From Roseomonas sp. (lineage in GTDB: Bacteria > Pseudomonadota > Alphaproteobacteria > Acetobacterales > Acetobacteraceae), in assembly GCA_020249775.1 (NCBI GenBank), contig JADCFA010000005.1:114778-178777 (forward strand): a stretch of DNA of 64,000 bases, read 5' to 3'. The notes under the pieces are model-generated. The model worked only from the letters and a program-made list of their open reading frames with translations. It had not been told where the DNA came from and searched no databases. Below, one piece after another: positions 45,784-54,595 of this stretch (positions within the stretch are counted from its first letter, which is position 1; each line of letters begins with the position of its first letter). The position numbers and the translations under genes were made by a program.

Positions 45784-47438
45784 TCAATCTGCTGCGCGGC
45801 GCAAGGCAGAAGCTGGCGCGGCTGCGCCCGGTGCGGGTGCCTGATGCCCCCGCCCGGCCCTTTCGTGATCTTTGGCCTGGCGATGCCGCCCGCGGCGCGC
45901 GGTTGCTGCGCGGAGAAGCCGATTTCGCCGGCACCATTCGCCCCATGCGCCTGCTGGCCGAAGGGGGCGAGCCCTGGGGCGGCAAAGGTGCCTCCCCCGC
46001 CTGGCGCGCTTCTGCCCATGGCTTCGCCTGGATGCGCGATTTGCGCGCTTTGGGGACAGATGCCGCGCGGCTGCGCGCCCGTGCGCTCACGGCCGATTGG
46101 CTGCAAAGCGGCTGGGAAGAAGATATCGCCGATGCGCCGGAAGTGGTCGGCGCGCGGATTTCCGCTTGGCTCGGCCATTGGGATTTCTTCGCCGCGACGG
46201 CCGAGGATGTTTTCCGCCGCCAGGTGATGCAGCGCCTGGCGCAGGATGCGCGCGATCTGGTGGGCGCGCTGCCGGCGGAAGATGAGCATCGCGGCGCGCT
46301 GGTGGCGCTTAAGGGCGCGCTGGCCGCTGCCGTGGCCTTGGAAGAAGACGCCTATCTGCAACGCGCCATCCGCTTCCTGCCAGCCGAGATCGAACGCCAA
46401 TTCCTGCCCGATGGCGGGCATGTGGAACGCTCCCCCGCGCAGCAACTCGCGGCCCTGCAAGACCTGATCGAAATCCGCAACCTGCTGCATGGCGTTGGCG
46501 TGGAAGCGCCGCCGCATTTGATGGCCGCGCTGGACCGCGCGGCGCCCGCGCTTCGCCTGTTCCGCCATGGCGATGGTGGCTTGGCGCTGTTCAATGGTGC
46601 ACGCGAAGAAAACTCGGCCTTACTTGATCTGGTGCTGACGCAGGGCCAGGCGCGCGGGCGCGGCGCGCTGGAATTGCCGGAAACCGGCTTTCAGCGCCTG
46701 CAGGCCGGGCGCAGCGTGATCATCATGGATGCCGGGCCGCCGCCACGCGGCCGCGGGGGCACCACTGGGCTTGGCGGCTTGCCCAGCGGCGCGGATCGCT
46801 TCGCCCATGCCGGCACGCTTTCCTTTGAAATGTCGGTCGGGCGTGATCGCCTTATTGTGAATTGCGGCGCGGCGCCGGCGGGTGAGGAAGCCTGGCGCGA
46901 TGCACTCCGCGCCACCGCCGCGCATTCAACCCTTGTGCTGTCTGACACCAATTCCAGCGAGCTTCGCCCAGAGGGCCTTGGCCGCAAGCCCGAAACGCTG
47001 GAGGTGGAACGCCAGGAAGCGACCGGCGCGCAATGGCTGGAAGCAAGCCATGATGGCTGGCGCAGTTCCTTTGGCGCGGTGCATCGCAGGCGGCTTTATT
47101 TGGCGGAATCAGGCGATGATCTGCGCGGGGAGGATGTGCTGGAAATGCCGCCCGATGCGCCAGTGCCGATTTTCGTGGCGCGGTTTCATCTGCACCCGGC
47201 GGTGACCGCCAATCTTTTGCAGGATGAAAGTGCGGTGCTGCTTCGTCTTGCTTCCGGTGCGGGCTGGAAGCTGCGCGCCAAGGGCGCGCGCGTTGCCCTG
47301 GAAGACAGCATCTATTTGGGTGGTGAGGCGCGGCGCAGCCTGCAAATTGTGCTCTACGCCGAAGAAAATGAGGTCTCCCTGCAATGGGCAATCACGCGCG
47401 TGAGCCTGCCCGGCGCAGCACCCGTGCCGAGCGCGTGA
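45780..47438 (+). CDS. Heparinase II/III-like protein
   Basis: The 552-residue protein has an N-terminal alpha/alpha toroid region (about 70-300; [34 protein letters not shown]) and a C-terminal heparinase II/III-like beta-sandwich (about 330-520) with [23 protein letters not shown] and [13 protein letters not shown] [16 protein letters not shown] (parts quoted). A homologue is usual near rpe, rsmB and purH in alphaproteobacteria. The polysaccharide substrate is unknown. It overlaps rpe by four bases (ATGA). Confidence 0.88.
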   Translation: MINLLRGARQKLARLRPVRVPDAPARPFRDLWPGDAARGARLLRGEADFAGTIRPMRLLAEGGEPWGGKGASPAWRASAHGFAWMRDLRALGTDAARLRARALTADWLQSGWEEDIADAPEVVGARISAWLGHWDFFAATAEDVFRRQVMQRLAQDARDLVGALPAEDEHRGALVALKGALAAAVALEEDAYLQRAIRFLPAEIERQFLPDGGHVERSPAQQLAALQDLIEIRNLLHGVGVEAPPHLMAALDRAAPALRLFRHGDGGLALFNGAREENSALLDLVLTQGQARGRGALELPETGFQRLQAGRSVIIMDAGPPPRGRGGTTGLGGLPSGADRFAHAGTLSFEMSVGRDRLIVNCGAAPAGEEAWRDALRATAAHSTLVLSDTNSSELRPEGLGRKPETLEVERQEATGAQWLEASHDGWRSSFGAVHRRRLYLAESGDDLRGEDVLEMPPDAPVPIFVARFHLHPAVTANLLQDESAVLLRLASGAGWKLRAKGARVALEDSIYLGGEARRSLQIVLYAEENEVSLQWAITRVSLPGAAPVPSA

Positions 47439-47454
47439 GCGCGCCGAAACCTGA

Positions 47455-48567
47455 ATGAAAATCTGCTTCATCGCGAATGTGGATTTCGCCATGCGGCATT
47501 TCATTCTGCCATTGATGCGTGGCGCGCGCGCGCGCGGGCATGAGGTTGTGGGGTTATGCGCCGAAGGCCCCTTGCTGGATATTCCGCGCGCCGAGGGGTT
47601 TCGTATTGAGCCCATGCCCATGGCGCGCAGCATGAACCCGCTGGCGCAATGGCGCGCCTATCAGGCGGTGCGTGATTTCCTGAAGCGCGAGCAGTGTGAT
47701 CTGGTCCATGCGCATATGCCGATCAGCGGCTTGATCGGGCGTGCGGCAGCACGTTCAGCCGGCGTGCCGCGCATTGCCTATACCTGCCACGGCTTTCTGT
47801 TCAATCAGCCCGGCCCCTGGTGGCGGCGCGCCTTGGCGCTGCAATTGGAACGCGCCGCCGGGCGCATCACGGATATTTATCTGACCGTCAGCGCAGAAGA
47901 GGCAGAAGATGCGCGCCGACTTGGCATTCACCCTAATGCAACGGCCGTCCTGAATGGGCGCGACCCCGCAGCTTTCCATCCCGATCCCGAAGCGCGCCGC
48001 GCCTTGCGCGCTGAATTGGGCGCGGCTGACGATGACTGTGTGATCATCGCGGTATCCCGCCTGGTGCGCCACAAGGGCTACCCCGAATTGTTGCGCGCCA
48101 TGGAAGCGACACCCGCCAATGCGCGGCTTTGGGTGGTGGGCGAACGCCTCGCTTCCGATCACGGCGAGGATATGGAACCGCATTTCGCCCGCGCTGCCGC
48201 AGCGCTTGGCCCAAGGCTGCACCGGCTTGGCTATCGGCATGATGTGGCGCGGCTGCTGGCAGCAGCGGATGTTTTCTGCCTGCCATCACACTTCGAAGGC
48301 CTGCCCATGAGCGTGATTGAGGCGATGCTGACCGGCCTGCCCGTGGTGGCCACCGATATTCGTGGCCCGCGCGAACAGGTGGTGGCGGGGGAGACTGGCT
48401 TGCTGGTGCCACCCGCCACCATAGCGCCTTTGGCCGAGGCGCTGTCTCAGCTTGCCAATGATGGGGCACGCCGCACCCGCATGGGTGACGCGGGGCGGGC
48501 GCGCGCTTTGGAGCGTTTTGATGAGGCGAAGATCATCGCGCGCACGCTGGATTTATTGGGGCTATAA
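47455..48567 (+). CDS. Glycosyltransferase family 4 protein
   Basis: The 370-residue GT-B protein shows KICFIANVDFAMRHFILPLMRGA at the N-terminus (partly quoted), CDLVHAHMPISGLIGR, NGRDPAAFHPDPEARR and the donor-binding block FCLPSHFEGLPMSVIEAM followed by TGLPVVATDIRGPREQV. It resembles UDP-sugar transferases of exopolysaccharide/lipopolysaccharide assembly. It begins 16 bp after the heparinase-like gene and may be co-transcribed. The acceptor is unknown. Confidence 0.9.
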   Translation: MKICFIANVDFAMRHFILPLMRGARARGHEVVGLCAEGPLLDIPRAEGFRIEPMPMARSMNPLAQWRAYQAVRDFLKREQCDLVHAHMPISGLIGRAAARSAGVPRIAYTCHGFLFNQPGPWWRRALALQLERAAGRITDIYLTVSAEEAEDARRLGIHPNATAVLNGRDPAAFHPDPEARRALRAELGAADDDCVIIAVSRLVRHKGYPELLRAMEATPANARLWVVGERLASDHGEDMEPHFARAAAALGPRLHRLGYRHDVARLLAAADVFCLPSHFEGLPMSVIEAMLTGLPVVATDIRGPREQVVAGETGLLVPPATIAPLAEALSQLANDGARRTRMGDAGRARALERFDEAKIIARTLDLLGL

Positions 48568-48572
48568 GCGCT

Positions 48573-49562
48573 TCACTCCGCGGTCGCGCCGGCATCCTTC
48601 ACAATCTCGGCCCAAATCGGCATTTCCGCCTGCACGAAACGGCCGAATTCTTCCGGGCTTTCACTGGGCAGCGCTTGCAGCCCTTCCTGCGCAAAGCGCG
48701 CCTGCACGGGTTGCTGCGCCAGCACGGCGCGAAAGGCATTGAAAAGCCGATCACGAATGGGCGCCGGCAAACGCGCCGCTGTCCAAACACCCCACCAGCC
48801 GGTGATATCCAACGCTGGCAGCCCTGCGGACTCGCTGCCTGGCACATCAGGAATGACGGGTGACGGCAAGCGCGTGCTTAGCGACAAAGCCTTCAGCGTG
48901 CCAGCGCGGATTTGCGGCAAGGCGACAGGCGGCGTGCCGACCAGGATTTGCACATCGCCAGCGAGTACCGCTTGCAGGGATGGCGCGCCGCCACGGAAGG
49001 GCACATGGGTGATGTCCTGCCCTGTCACCTTCGCAAGCTTGGCGCCAACCAAATGGCTTGGGGTGCCGATGCCAGGTGTTGCGTAATTCCAACGCCCCGG
49101 TTGGGCGCGCATACGGGCCGCGAGATCAGCCAGGTTATTGATGCCGGCATCGGCGCGCACGGCGATGATCAGCGGCAGGTCACTCACGCGCGTGATCGGC
49201 GTGAAATCATTGATAGGATCAAAGGGCAGCCGACGATACATGGCGGGGTTCACCGCATGGGTGAAATTGCCACCCAGCAGAATGGTGTAGCCATCGGGCT
49301 CGCTCCGCGCGACATGCTCGGCGGCGATATTGGAACCGGCACCAGGGCGATTGTCTACGATGATGGTGGTGCCGCCCAATTCGCGCGCCAAGGGTTCGCT
49401 CAGCGTACGCGCGAGGAAGTCGCCGGATCCACCGGGCGGGAAGCCAACCACGAGCCGAATAGGTCGCCCGGTGGGCCAGGCCGCACCGGATTGCGCAGCG
49501 GCCTGTTCAGATGCGGCGGCCAGCGCGAAGGGCATGGCGAGGAAGGTTCTGCGACGCGGCAT
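48573..49562 (-). CDS. TctC/Bug-family periplasmic binding protein
   Basis: The 329-residue orphan protein has a Sec-type signal (RRRTFLAMPFALAAASEQAAAQ, cleavage near AAAQ, residue 24), then RPIRLVVGFPPGGSGD, IIVDNRPGAGSNIAAEH, EPDGYTILLGGNF, ITHVPFRGGAPSLQAVLAGDV and GVWTAARLPAPI. No tctAB is adjacent. Its 3' end is 5 bp from the convergent glycosyltransferase. The ligand is unknown. Confidence 0.9.
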   Translation of the reverse strand: MPRRRTFLAMPFALAAASEQAAAQSGAAWPTGRPIRLVVGFPPGGSGDFLARTLSEPLARELGGTTIIVDNRPGAGSNIAAEHVARSEPDGYTILLGGNFTHAVNPAMYRRLPFDPINDFTPITRVSDLPLIIAVRADAGINNLADLAARMRAQPGRWNYATPGIGTPSHLVGAKLAKVTGQDITHVPFRGGAPSLQAVLAGDVQILVGTPPVALPQIRAGTLKALSLSTRLPSPVIPDVPGSESAGLPALDITGWWGVWTAARLPAPIRDRLFNAFRAVLAQQPVQARFAQEGLQALPSESPEEFGRFVQAEMPIWAEIVKDAGATAE

Positions 49563-49597
49563 TTTCTTTTCCTGACTTCGAACCTAATTCCACCTGA

Positions 49598-49616
49598 ATT
49601 TGGACAAAATCCAAAT
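49598..49616. promoter_or_regulatory. 7-bp inverted repeat upstream of a TctC gene and a lipoprotein gene
   Basis: ATTTGGA, five-base spacer, TCCAAAT form a perfect palindrome in an AT-richer divergent gap (49563-49779). It could be an operator for either gene; this is inferred from symmetry and location only. Confidence 0.3.
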
Positions 49617-49779
49617 CCAAAGGTGAAGATGATTGCCATAGTCTGACACAACATGATGAGAGTGCATGGTTTCCGGGAATGAAGCAAAAAATTCGTTTTC
49701 GGCGATGGTGGTCCTTGCGTGGCGTTCGCCTGACTTGGTAGTGCCCTATCCGGGTAATTTAAAAGAGGGGGAAGATAGG

Positions 49780-50382
49780 ATGTTGAAGTTATACCGCCTT
49801 TCCATGGGCGTGATTGGGCTTTCGCTGCTTTCGGCTTGCGCAACCGTCACCAGCGGGACGGACCATACCCTGCTGGTCGAATCCGATCCCGCGGGGGCTA
49901 CCTGCGCGTTGCAGCGCAATGGTGCGAATATTGGGGCGGTCAATCCCACCCCTGGATCAGTCCGCATCAGCAAATCGCGCCACGACATCACGGTGAATTG
50001 CGAAAAGACTGACCATGAGGCGACAAGCCGCACCGTGACCGCCGGCTTTCAAGCCATGACCTTGGGCAATGTGCTCATCGGCGGTGTTGTTGGGCTGGCT
50101 GCTGACCTTGCTTCCGGCGCGGCCATCACCTACCCGGAATCGGTCAAGGTCGTGCTCTGGCCGCGCAGCTTCCCGAATGCCGCGGCACGTGATGCGTTTT
50201 TTGCGGGGCGGCTTGCTGATACCCGGGCCGATTTCGCAAACCGCATTGAAAGGGCGCAAGGTGCTTGTGGTGGCTCTTCGGACCAAAACTGCTTGCAGCG
50301 CGTTCGCGAATTGCGCAATCAGGAGCAGGAAGAAATCCGCCGTATTGAGGAGCGGCGCACAACGATCCCTGTTGGGACCTGA
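49780..50382 (+). CDS. Putative lipoprotein with PEGA-like region
   Basis: The 200-residue product starts at ATG 49780 behind GAGGGGGAAG. It has a lipoprotein signal with lipobox LLSAC (C near residue 20), a PEGA-like segment of about 30-90 (LLVESDPAGATCALQRNGANIG...KSRHDITVNCEK, quoted in parts), a glycine-rich hydrophobic stretch VLIGGVVGLAADLASGAA, and a charged C-terminal tail (RELRNQEQEEIRRIEE). The first gene candidate at 49666 looks non-coding. Function unknown. Confidence 0.82.
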   Translation: MLKLYRLSMGVIGLSLLSACATVTSGTDHTLLVESDPAGATCALQRNGANIGAVNPTPGSVRISKSRHDITVNCEKTDHEATSRTVTAGFQAMTLGNVLIGGVVGLAADLASGAAITYPESVKVVLWPRSFPNAAARDAFFAGRLADTRADFANRIERAQGACGGSSDQNCLQRVRELRNQEQEEIRRIEERRTTIPVGT

Positions 50383-50395
50383 ATATCGTTCAGCA

Positions 50396-50426
50396 GGTTG
50401 GGGGCGCGCCTACCCTACCCCCAACC
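50396..50426. terminator. Bidirectional terminator-like hairpin between convergent genes
   Basis: GGTTGGGGG (50396-50404) pairs with CCCCCAACC (50418-50426), a 9-bp GC-rich stem. It spans the end of the PaaI thioesterase gene and lies 13 bp past the lipoprotein stop. There is no clear T-run, so Rho-independent termination is uncertain. Confidence 0.4.
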
Positions 50427-50838
50427 GCTTCCAAACCCCATCGGCATGCGCAATCAGCCGATCACCTGCGGTCAGCCGCCCGCGCACGAATACGATGGAA
50501 CGCGTCACGCGCATCACCTCACCCTCTGCGATCAGGAAATCCCCCTGCTTAGCGCCGGCGATGAAATGGACATTCAGCTGCACGGTGACATTCGGCCCGC
50601 GATCAGCGGCTTCCCAAACGGTGTAACCAAGCGTCTGGTCCAAAAAGGTGGAGATCATGCCACCATGGACAATGCCGTGGATATTGCTGTGCTTTTCTGC
50701 CACCAGCAGCCCATGCAGACGCCGCCCTTCCAAGGTTTTTTGCCAAAAGGGGCCAACCAAAGCGGGGAAGCCATCCTCATGCCAGACGAAATCGGTCCAG
50801 CCATCGGCGGCGGGGTCATATGGGGGCTTCGCGTTCAT
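50410..50838 (-). CDS. PaaI-family hotdog thioesterase
   Basis: The 142-residue hotdog-fold protein has NIHGIVHGGMISTFLDQTLG, containing the conserved HGG and catalytic aspartate, and VTVQLNVHFIAGAKQGDF. PaaI-type enzymes hydrolyse aryl- or acyl-CoA thioesters. It stands alone, convergent with the lipoprotein gene. The acyl substrate is not predictable. Confidence 0.9.
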   Translation of the reverse strand: MNAKPPYDPAADGWTDFVWHEDGFPALVGPFWQKTLEGRRLHGLLVAEKHSNIHGIVHGGMISTFLDQTLGYTVWEAADRGPNVTVQLNVHFIAGAKQGDFLIAEGEVMRVTRSIVFVRGRLTAGDRLIAHADGVWKRLGVG

Positions 50839-51202
50839 GGGTGCGGGTGTAACCCAAAGCCGGCAAGGGTGAAATGCATCGTTGCCGCACTAGGGGAAGA
50901 GATGGCACGCGGAGGCTCATCGCGCAGCTGATGGCTGCCTGCTCGCGCTGGGTGGCTGTGCTTGACGATCGCGAAATCCACCACGGCGCCGGACCCAGGC
51001 GCGAGAGCCTGCCCGGCCTCGGCGCCTGGTTTTCTTTGGGCGAAGGACTATGAATGGAAAATCCACTCGATCTTTTCATCCCGGAAGAATGCGCAATATG
51101 CGTCCGGCATGCAGCTTATGCGCCAAAGAGCGTGAACCGGGCTCTGGTTGGAAATCCAACCCCGTTATCACTGATTCTTTAGTCGGAAGTCTTTGATTTC
51201 AT
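50839..51202. other. Intergenic region downstream of tRNA-Lys with two doubtful small frames
   Basis: The 364 bp between the thioesterase and the 3' end of tRNA-Lys contain no recognised gene. Two plus-strand frames, 50931-51053 (40 codons) and 51054-51182 (42 codons), lie head to tail (ATGs at 50931 and 51054) but have no good Shine-Dalgarno, and I recognise neither product. The sequence is where integrating elements often sit, but no integrase remnant or tRNA 3'-end repeat was seen. Confidence 0.35.
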
Positions 51203-51278
<76 letters not shown>

Positions 51279-51348
51279 GGCGACCAGGGCAAACCCCGGC
51301 GCGACCAAGGCGCGCTTCATAGCGCCCAGGGCAGTTTTGTCCAGCCCC

Positions 51349-51849
51349 TTAGTCGGCCGAAGCCATCATCCTGCGGCCATGGATGAAGCCATAGGTCGGG
51401 AAATGCGTCGCGCCGAAATCATCGGCCGGCGGATACCACACCCTGACCAGGGACCAATCCCCACGCGGAGAGACATCCAGCACGGGCTGGTCCTGGGCGA
51501 TCTGCCCCCTGGCGCGGCCACTTGCCCAATTGGCGTGGTCCACCCGGATTTCCCGAGCGGAGACGACGCGGGAGACCACGGCGACATGCCCCTGCGGGTT
51601 GCGGCTGGTGCGCTGGAAAACCAGCACGCTGCCCGGCTGGGGCATTCTGGACCGATCATATTGCCCTGCTGCCGCCTGCCACCATTGCCAGGCATCACCA
51701 TTGAGACTGAGGCCCGAACGCGCCCGCGCATAGGGCACGCAATGCAGATCGCCGCCGGAATAGCCCGGCACACCAGAACGCGACGCCATGCGCCCTGAGG
51801 CGCAGCCGGCGAGTGCGAATAACAGCCCTATCGTGACCATGCGGCGCAT
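51349..51849 (-). CDS. CHAP-domain lipoprotein (putative peptidoglycan hydrolase)
   Basis: The 166-residue protein has a lipobox LFALAGC (C16) after a short signal, and a CHAP amidase/endopeptidase domain: the catalytic cysteine in GGDLHCVPYARARSGL (C37), a WQWWQAAAGQYDRS segment, SVLVFQR, and the catalytic histidine in PQGHVAVVSRVV (H88), with D104-H105-A-N the likely third partner. CHAP enzymes cut peptidoglycan peptides or amides; the lipid anchor would place it at an envelope membrane. It is alone between the tRNA-Lys and the palindromic repeat. Confidence 0.88.
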   Translation of the reverse strand: MRRMVTIGLLFALAGCASGRMASRSGVPGYSGGDLHCVPYARARSGLSLNGDAWQWWQAAAGQYDRSRMPQPGSVLVFQRTSRNPQGHVAVVSRVVSAREIRVDHANWASGRARGQIAQDQPVLDVSPRGDWSLVRVWYPPADDFGATHFPTYGFIHGRRMMASAD

Positions 51850-51930
51850 GATCGCGAACCCCCTTTAAGCATTTTCAAGCCAGGTGGAATCACTGGGCGG
51901 CTCGGAAAATGCGACCAAACACTCATTCCC

Positions 51931-52037
51931 CTAGAGCATGTTGCGTTCACATGGGTTCACGCAACCTGCTCTAAATTGTTGTTTTTCGAGCACCTTCACA
52001 CGTTCAGATGATTCCATCTGAACGTGATCCGCTCTAG
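51931..52037. repeat. 107-bp double-palindrome intergenic repeat, copy B
   Basis: Same length and ends (CTAGAGC...GCTCTAG) as copy A at 2832-2938, with ten substitutions by hand alignment. The right 12-bp stem with loop ATTC is identical; the left stem is better paired here. Two of the changes are compensatory: G to A at base 8 of the element is matched by C to T in the partner arm, keeping the base pair. It sits between the CHAP gene and a terminator of the thiolase operon. Confidence 0.85.
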
Positions 52038-52085
52038 TCGGGATTCTAGCAAAACCGCATGGATTTGCATCGAAAAAAACGCATC

Positions 52086-52119
52086 AAAAAAGGGCGCCCC
52101 CTGCCAAGGGCGCCCCTTT
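52086..52119 (-). terminator. Rho-independent terminator of the thiolase/OB-fold transcript
   Basis: GGGCGCCC (52092-52099) and GGGCGCCC (52108-52115), itself palindromic, form a strong stem. On the minus strand the stem is followed by a T-run (AAAAAA at 52086-52091 on plus). It is 16 bp past the OB-fold gene stop. Confidence 0.85.
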
Positions 52120-52134
52120 AGAAACACCCGGCCA

Positions 52135-52533
52135 TCACACCGGGGTGAACATGAAGGCCGGCGGGCCATCCCCCTGGGTAGGCTTGAACACCAGCTTCAC
52201 CTTCTGGCCAATCTTCAGGCTATCCAGATCGCAATCCACGATATTGGTGAAAACGCGGATGCCTTCATCCAGCTCCACATAAGCCACGCAATAGGGTTCC
52301 TTGGTGCGCATCACGGTGAAGGTATAGATGCTGCCCGTGCCCTTGGCTTCCACCAATTCAACATTGTTGGAAAGCGTGAAGGGCGAACAGCCGCGCGGAT
52401 ACCAGAAGAACTTTCCGGTATCCTTGCATTTGCCGATCAGCAGCTTGCCGACGCGTGCGCCATCAAAGAAGGGCTGATTGGTCGGGTCCGTCTTGATTTC
52501 CGGCAGGGCCCTGTTGAATGCCATGGTGGCCAT
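52135..52533 (-). CDS. DUF35 OB-fold protein, thiolase partner
   Basis: DUF35 proteins join thiolase-like enzymes and bind acyl-CoA. The 132-residue protein has an N-terminal lead, a rubredoxin-like zinc-ribbon region around GKLLIGKCKDTGKFFWYPRGCSPF (partly quoted) and a C-terminal OB fold (FTVMRTKEPYCVAYVEL...LKIGQKVKLVF). Only two cysteines (C36, C49) of the usual CxxC...CxxC set remain, so zinc binding may be lost or altered. It starts 5 bp after the thiolase stop. Confidence 0.88.
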   Translation of the reverse strand: MATMAFNRALPEIKTDPTNQPFFDGARVGKLLIGKCKDTGKFFWYPRGCSPFTLSNNVELVEAKGTGSIYTFTVMRTKEPYCVAYVELDEGIRVFTNIVDCDLDSLKIGQKVKLVFKPTQGDGPPAFMFTPV

Positions 52534-52538
52534 ATCGC

Positions 52539-53711
52539 TTACTCCCTTTCCAGAATGACGGTGGCGCTGCCATGGCGTGTGCCAAGCAAGCCGCCCGTGC
52601 CATGTGCCAATGCCAGCGTGCAGCCAGGCACCTGCACCTTGGGGTGCGCTTCGTGGCGCAATTGCCTGACGGCTTCGATCACCTTGGTCATGCCGCCACG
52701 ATTGGCCGGGTGGTTGTTGCAAAGCCCGCCGCCATCGGTGTTGAAGGGCAGCTTGCCCACGCCGGAAATCAGATTGCCGTCGGCCACGAACTTCCCGCCC
52801 TCGCCCTTTTTGCAGAAGCCAAGGTCTTCCAACTGGATCAGCACCGTGATGGTGAAGCTGTCATAGATGGAGGCGTATTGAATGTCCTTCGGCGTCACGC
52901 CGGCTTCTTCAAAAGCGCGTGGGCCGGACCAGACCGCGCCGGAATAGGTCAAATCCGTATAGCCGGCATTCTGGTTCTTGGTGGCTTCGCCATGGCCCTT
53001 CACCTTCACCAAAGGCCGCTTCAGCGATTTGGCGATTTCCGGGCGCGTCACAATCAGCGCACCACCACCATCTGAGATCACGCAGCAATCCAGCCTGTGC
53101 AGCGGGTCTGACACCATGGGTGAATTCACCACATCTTCCACTGTCACCACCTTGGGCAACATGGCATGCGGGTTGTGCTGCGCGTGATGCGAAGCCGCCA
53201 CCTTGATCCAGGCAAGCTGTTCGGATGTGGTGCCATATTCATGCATGTGGCGCATGGCGCACATGGCATAGGCATTGGCGACCGTGCGGCCATAGACAAT
53301 CTCAAACGGATCATCAGGCACATTCACGCCCCAGGAACGCGGCGCGGTGCCGGTGGCCATCGCCTCAGCGCGCGGGCGCCCGGCCAGCGTAATCAGCGCG
53401 ATATTGCACTTGCCAAGCGCAATCGCCTCCACCGCATGGCCGACATGCATCACATAGGAACAGCCGCCCATATCGGTGGAATCGAGGTGCTTGAGCTTGG
53501 TCAGCCCCAGATAATCCGCCATATTGAGCGGGCCGAGCCCCGGCGCGGCGCCGGTGCAGAAAAACCCGTCCACATCATCCTTGGAAAGCCCGGCATCCTG
53601 CAGCGCGCCATAGGCGACTTCGGCGTGAAGCTGGGCCACGGATGTATTATCGGCCTTGCGGGTCGGGTGCTCGAAAGCCCCGACAATATAGCCCTTGCCA
53701 TTGGTACTCAT
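52539..53711 (-). CDS. Thiolase family protein (SCP-x/DitF-like)
   Basis: The 390-residue protein has the two-fold thiolase plan, with C84 in DMGGCSYVMHV as the nucleophile and NNHPANRGG (H334) near the C-terminus. The third active-site motif is AHGTGG (H370), the SCP2-thiolase variant, instead of the CxG motif of classical thiolases. Such enzymes cleave steroid or other complex side-chain acyl-CoAs, commonly with a DUF35 partner; the partner gene follows directly. It starts downstream of a lipoprotein gene on the same strand, at a Shine-Dalgarno GAGGA. The acyl substrate is unknown. Confidence 0.9.
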   Translation of the reverse strand: MSTNGKGYIVGAFEHPTRKADNTSVAQLHAEVAYGALQDAGLSKDDVDGFFCTGAAPGLGPLNMADYLGLTKLKHLDSTDMGGCSYVMHVGHAVEAIALGKCNIALITLAGRPRAEAMATGTAPRSWGVNVPDDPFEIVYGRTVANAYAMCAMRHMHEYGTTSEQLAWIKVAASHHAQHNPHAMLPKVVTVEDVVNSPMVSDPLHRLDCCVISDGGGALIVTRPEIAKSLKRPLVKVKGHGEATKNQNAGYTDLTYSGAVWSGPRAFEEAGVTPKDIQYASIYDSFTITVLIQLEDLGFCKKGEGGKFVADGNLISGVGKLPFNTDGGGLCNNHPANRGGMTKVIEAVRQLRHEAHPKVQVPGCTLALAHGTGGLLGTRHGSATVILERE

Positions 53712-53800
53712 GAGTGGCGTTTATCCTCCTCGATATTGGTGACGCGATGGAAGCAGCGCCAGGGCGGCTTGTCACCCCCCCGGTGTGCGGAAAAGCCGGT

Positions 53801-54595
53801 TCAGCGTGGCGCGGCCATGATCGGCACGGCAATCCCAAGCCCGTCACGCGGCAGGCGCGCGCCGGCGCGGCGAAGCTCGGCCTCGGCAGCCCTGATCTGG
53901 CGCGCGGTTTCTTCCTGCGTCAGGTGAGCGACGCGTTCCTTCAGCAGCGCATGGCCGCGCGCGATATCAGCAAGCACTGTCTGGTAATTCTTGAAGGCAG
54001 CGGCGCGATTGGCGAAGGCGGCATCATGCAGCGCCGAAAGGTCGCGCAGGATTTGCCGGCTTGGCTCATCGCGCGCTTCGCGGAGCAGGCGTTGATAGCG
54101 GGCGCGGGCCTGATCCGCTGCGGCTGTCTCAGCCGGTTCAAGCGCAGTGATAGCTTCTTGCATGGCGGCAATCAGCGCTTGCACGGGCGCATCCGCCTCG
54201 CGGATGGTGGCGCGGAGTTGCGGGGCGCGCGCGAGCGAACGGCCTCGGTCACGCAGCAGCGCGCCAAGCGTCTGGATCGCCTCAGCGCCTTTCGGGCTGG
54301 TGGGCGCAACGCGCGGCGCATAAGTGGCCAGCGGATCTTCGCGGATCATCAAAAGCCCGTCGGCGGCGAGTGTATCAAGCGCTTGCAGATAGATGGCCAG
54401 TGCCTGCTGCATGGCGTTGATCGCGTCCGCAGAAGGTGAGACAGCGGGCGCTGTCCCCGGCCGCGTCATCAATTCCGGATAAAGCGCGACATGGCCCGCT
54501 ACATTCGCCCAATCGCGCACCGGCGTGTAATCTGGCGGGCCGCAGCCGATCAGCGCAGCCAAGGGCAACGCAAGAATGCCGTGCCGCAATTTCAT
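53801..54595 (-). CDS. Putative lipoprotein, all-helical
   Basis: The 264-residue protein has a lipoprotein signal with lipobox ALIGC (C near residue 18), then a mostly helical, Ala/Arg-rich body with long heptad-like segments (for example QARARYQRLLREARDEP and LKERVAHLTQEETARQIRAAEAELRRAGA, quoted in parts). I start at ATG 54595, which overlaps the metallo-hydrolase stop by four bases. No domain was recognised. Role unknown. Confidence 0.78.
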   Translation of the reverse strand: MKLRHGILALPLAALIGCGPPDYTPVRDWANVAGHVALYPELMTRPGTAPAVSPSADAINAMQQALAIYLQALDTLAADGLLMIREDPLATYAPRVAPTSPKGAEAIQTLGALLRDRGRSLARAPQLRATIREADAPVQALIAAMQEAITALEPAETAAADQARARYQRLLREARDEPSRQILRDLSALHDAAFANRAAAFKNYQTVLADIARGHALLKERVAHLTQEETARQIRAAEAELRRAGARLPRDGLGIAVPIMAAPR

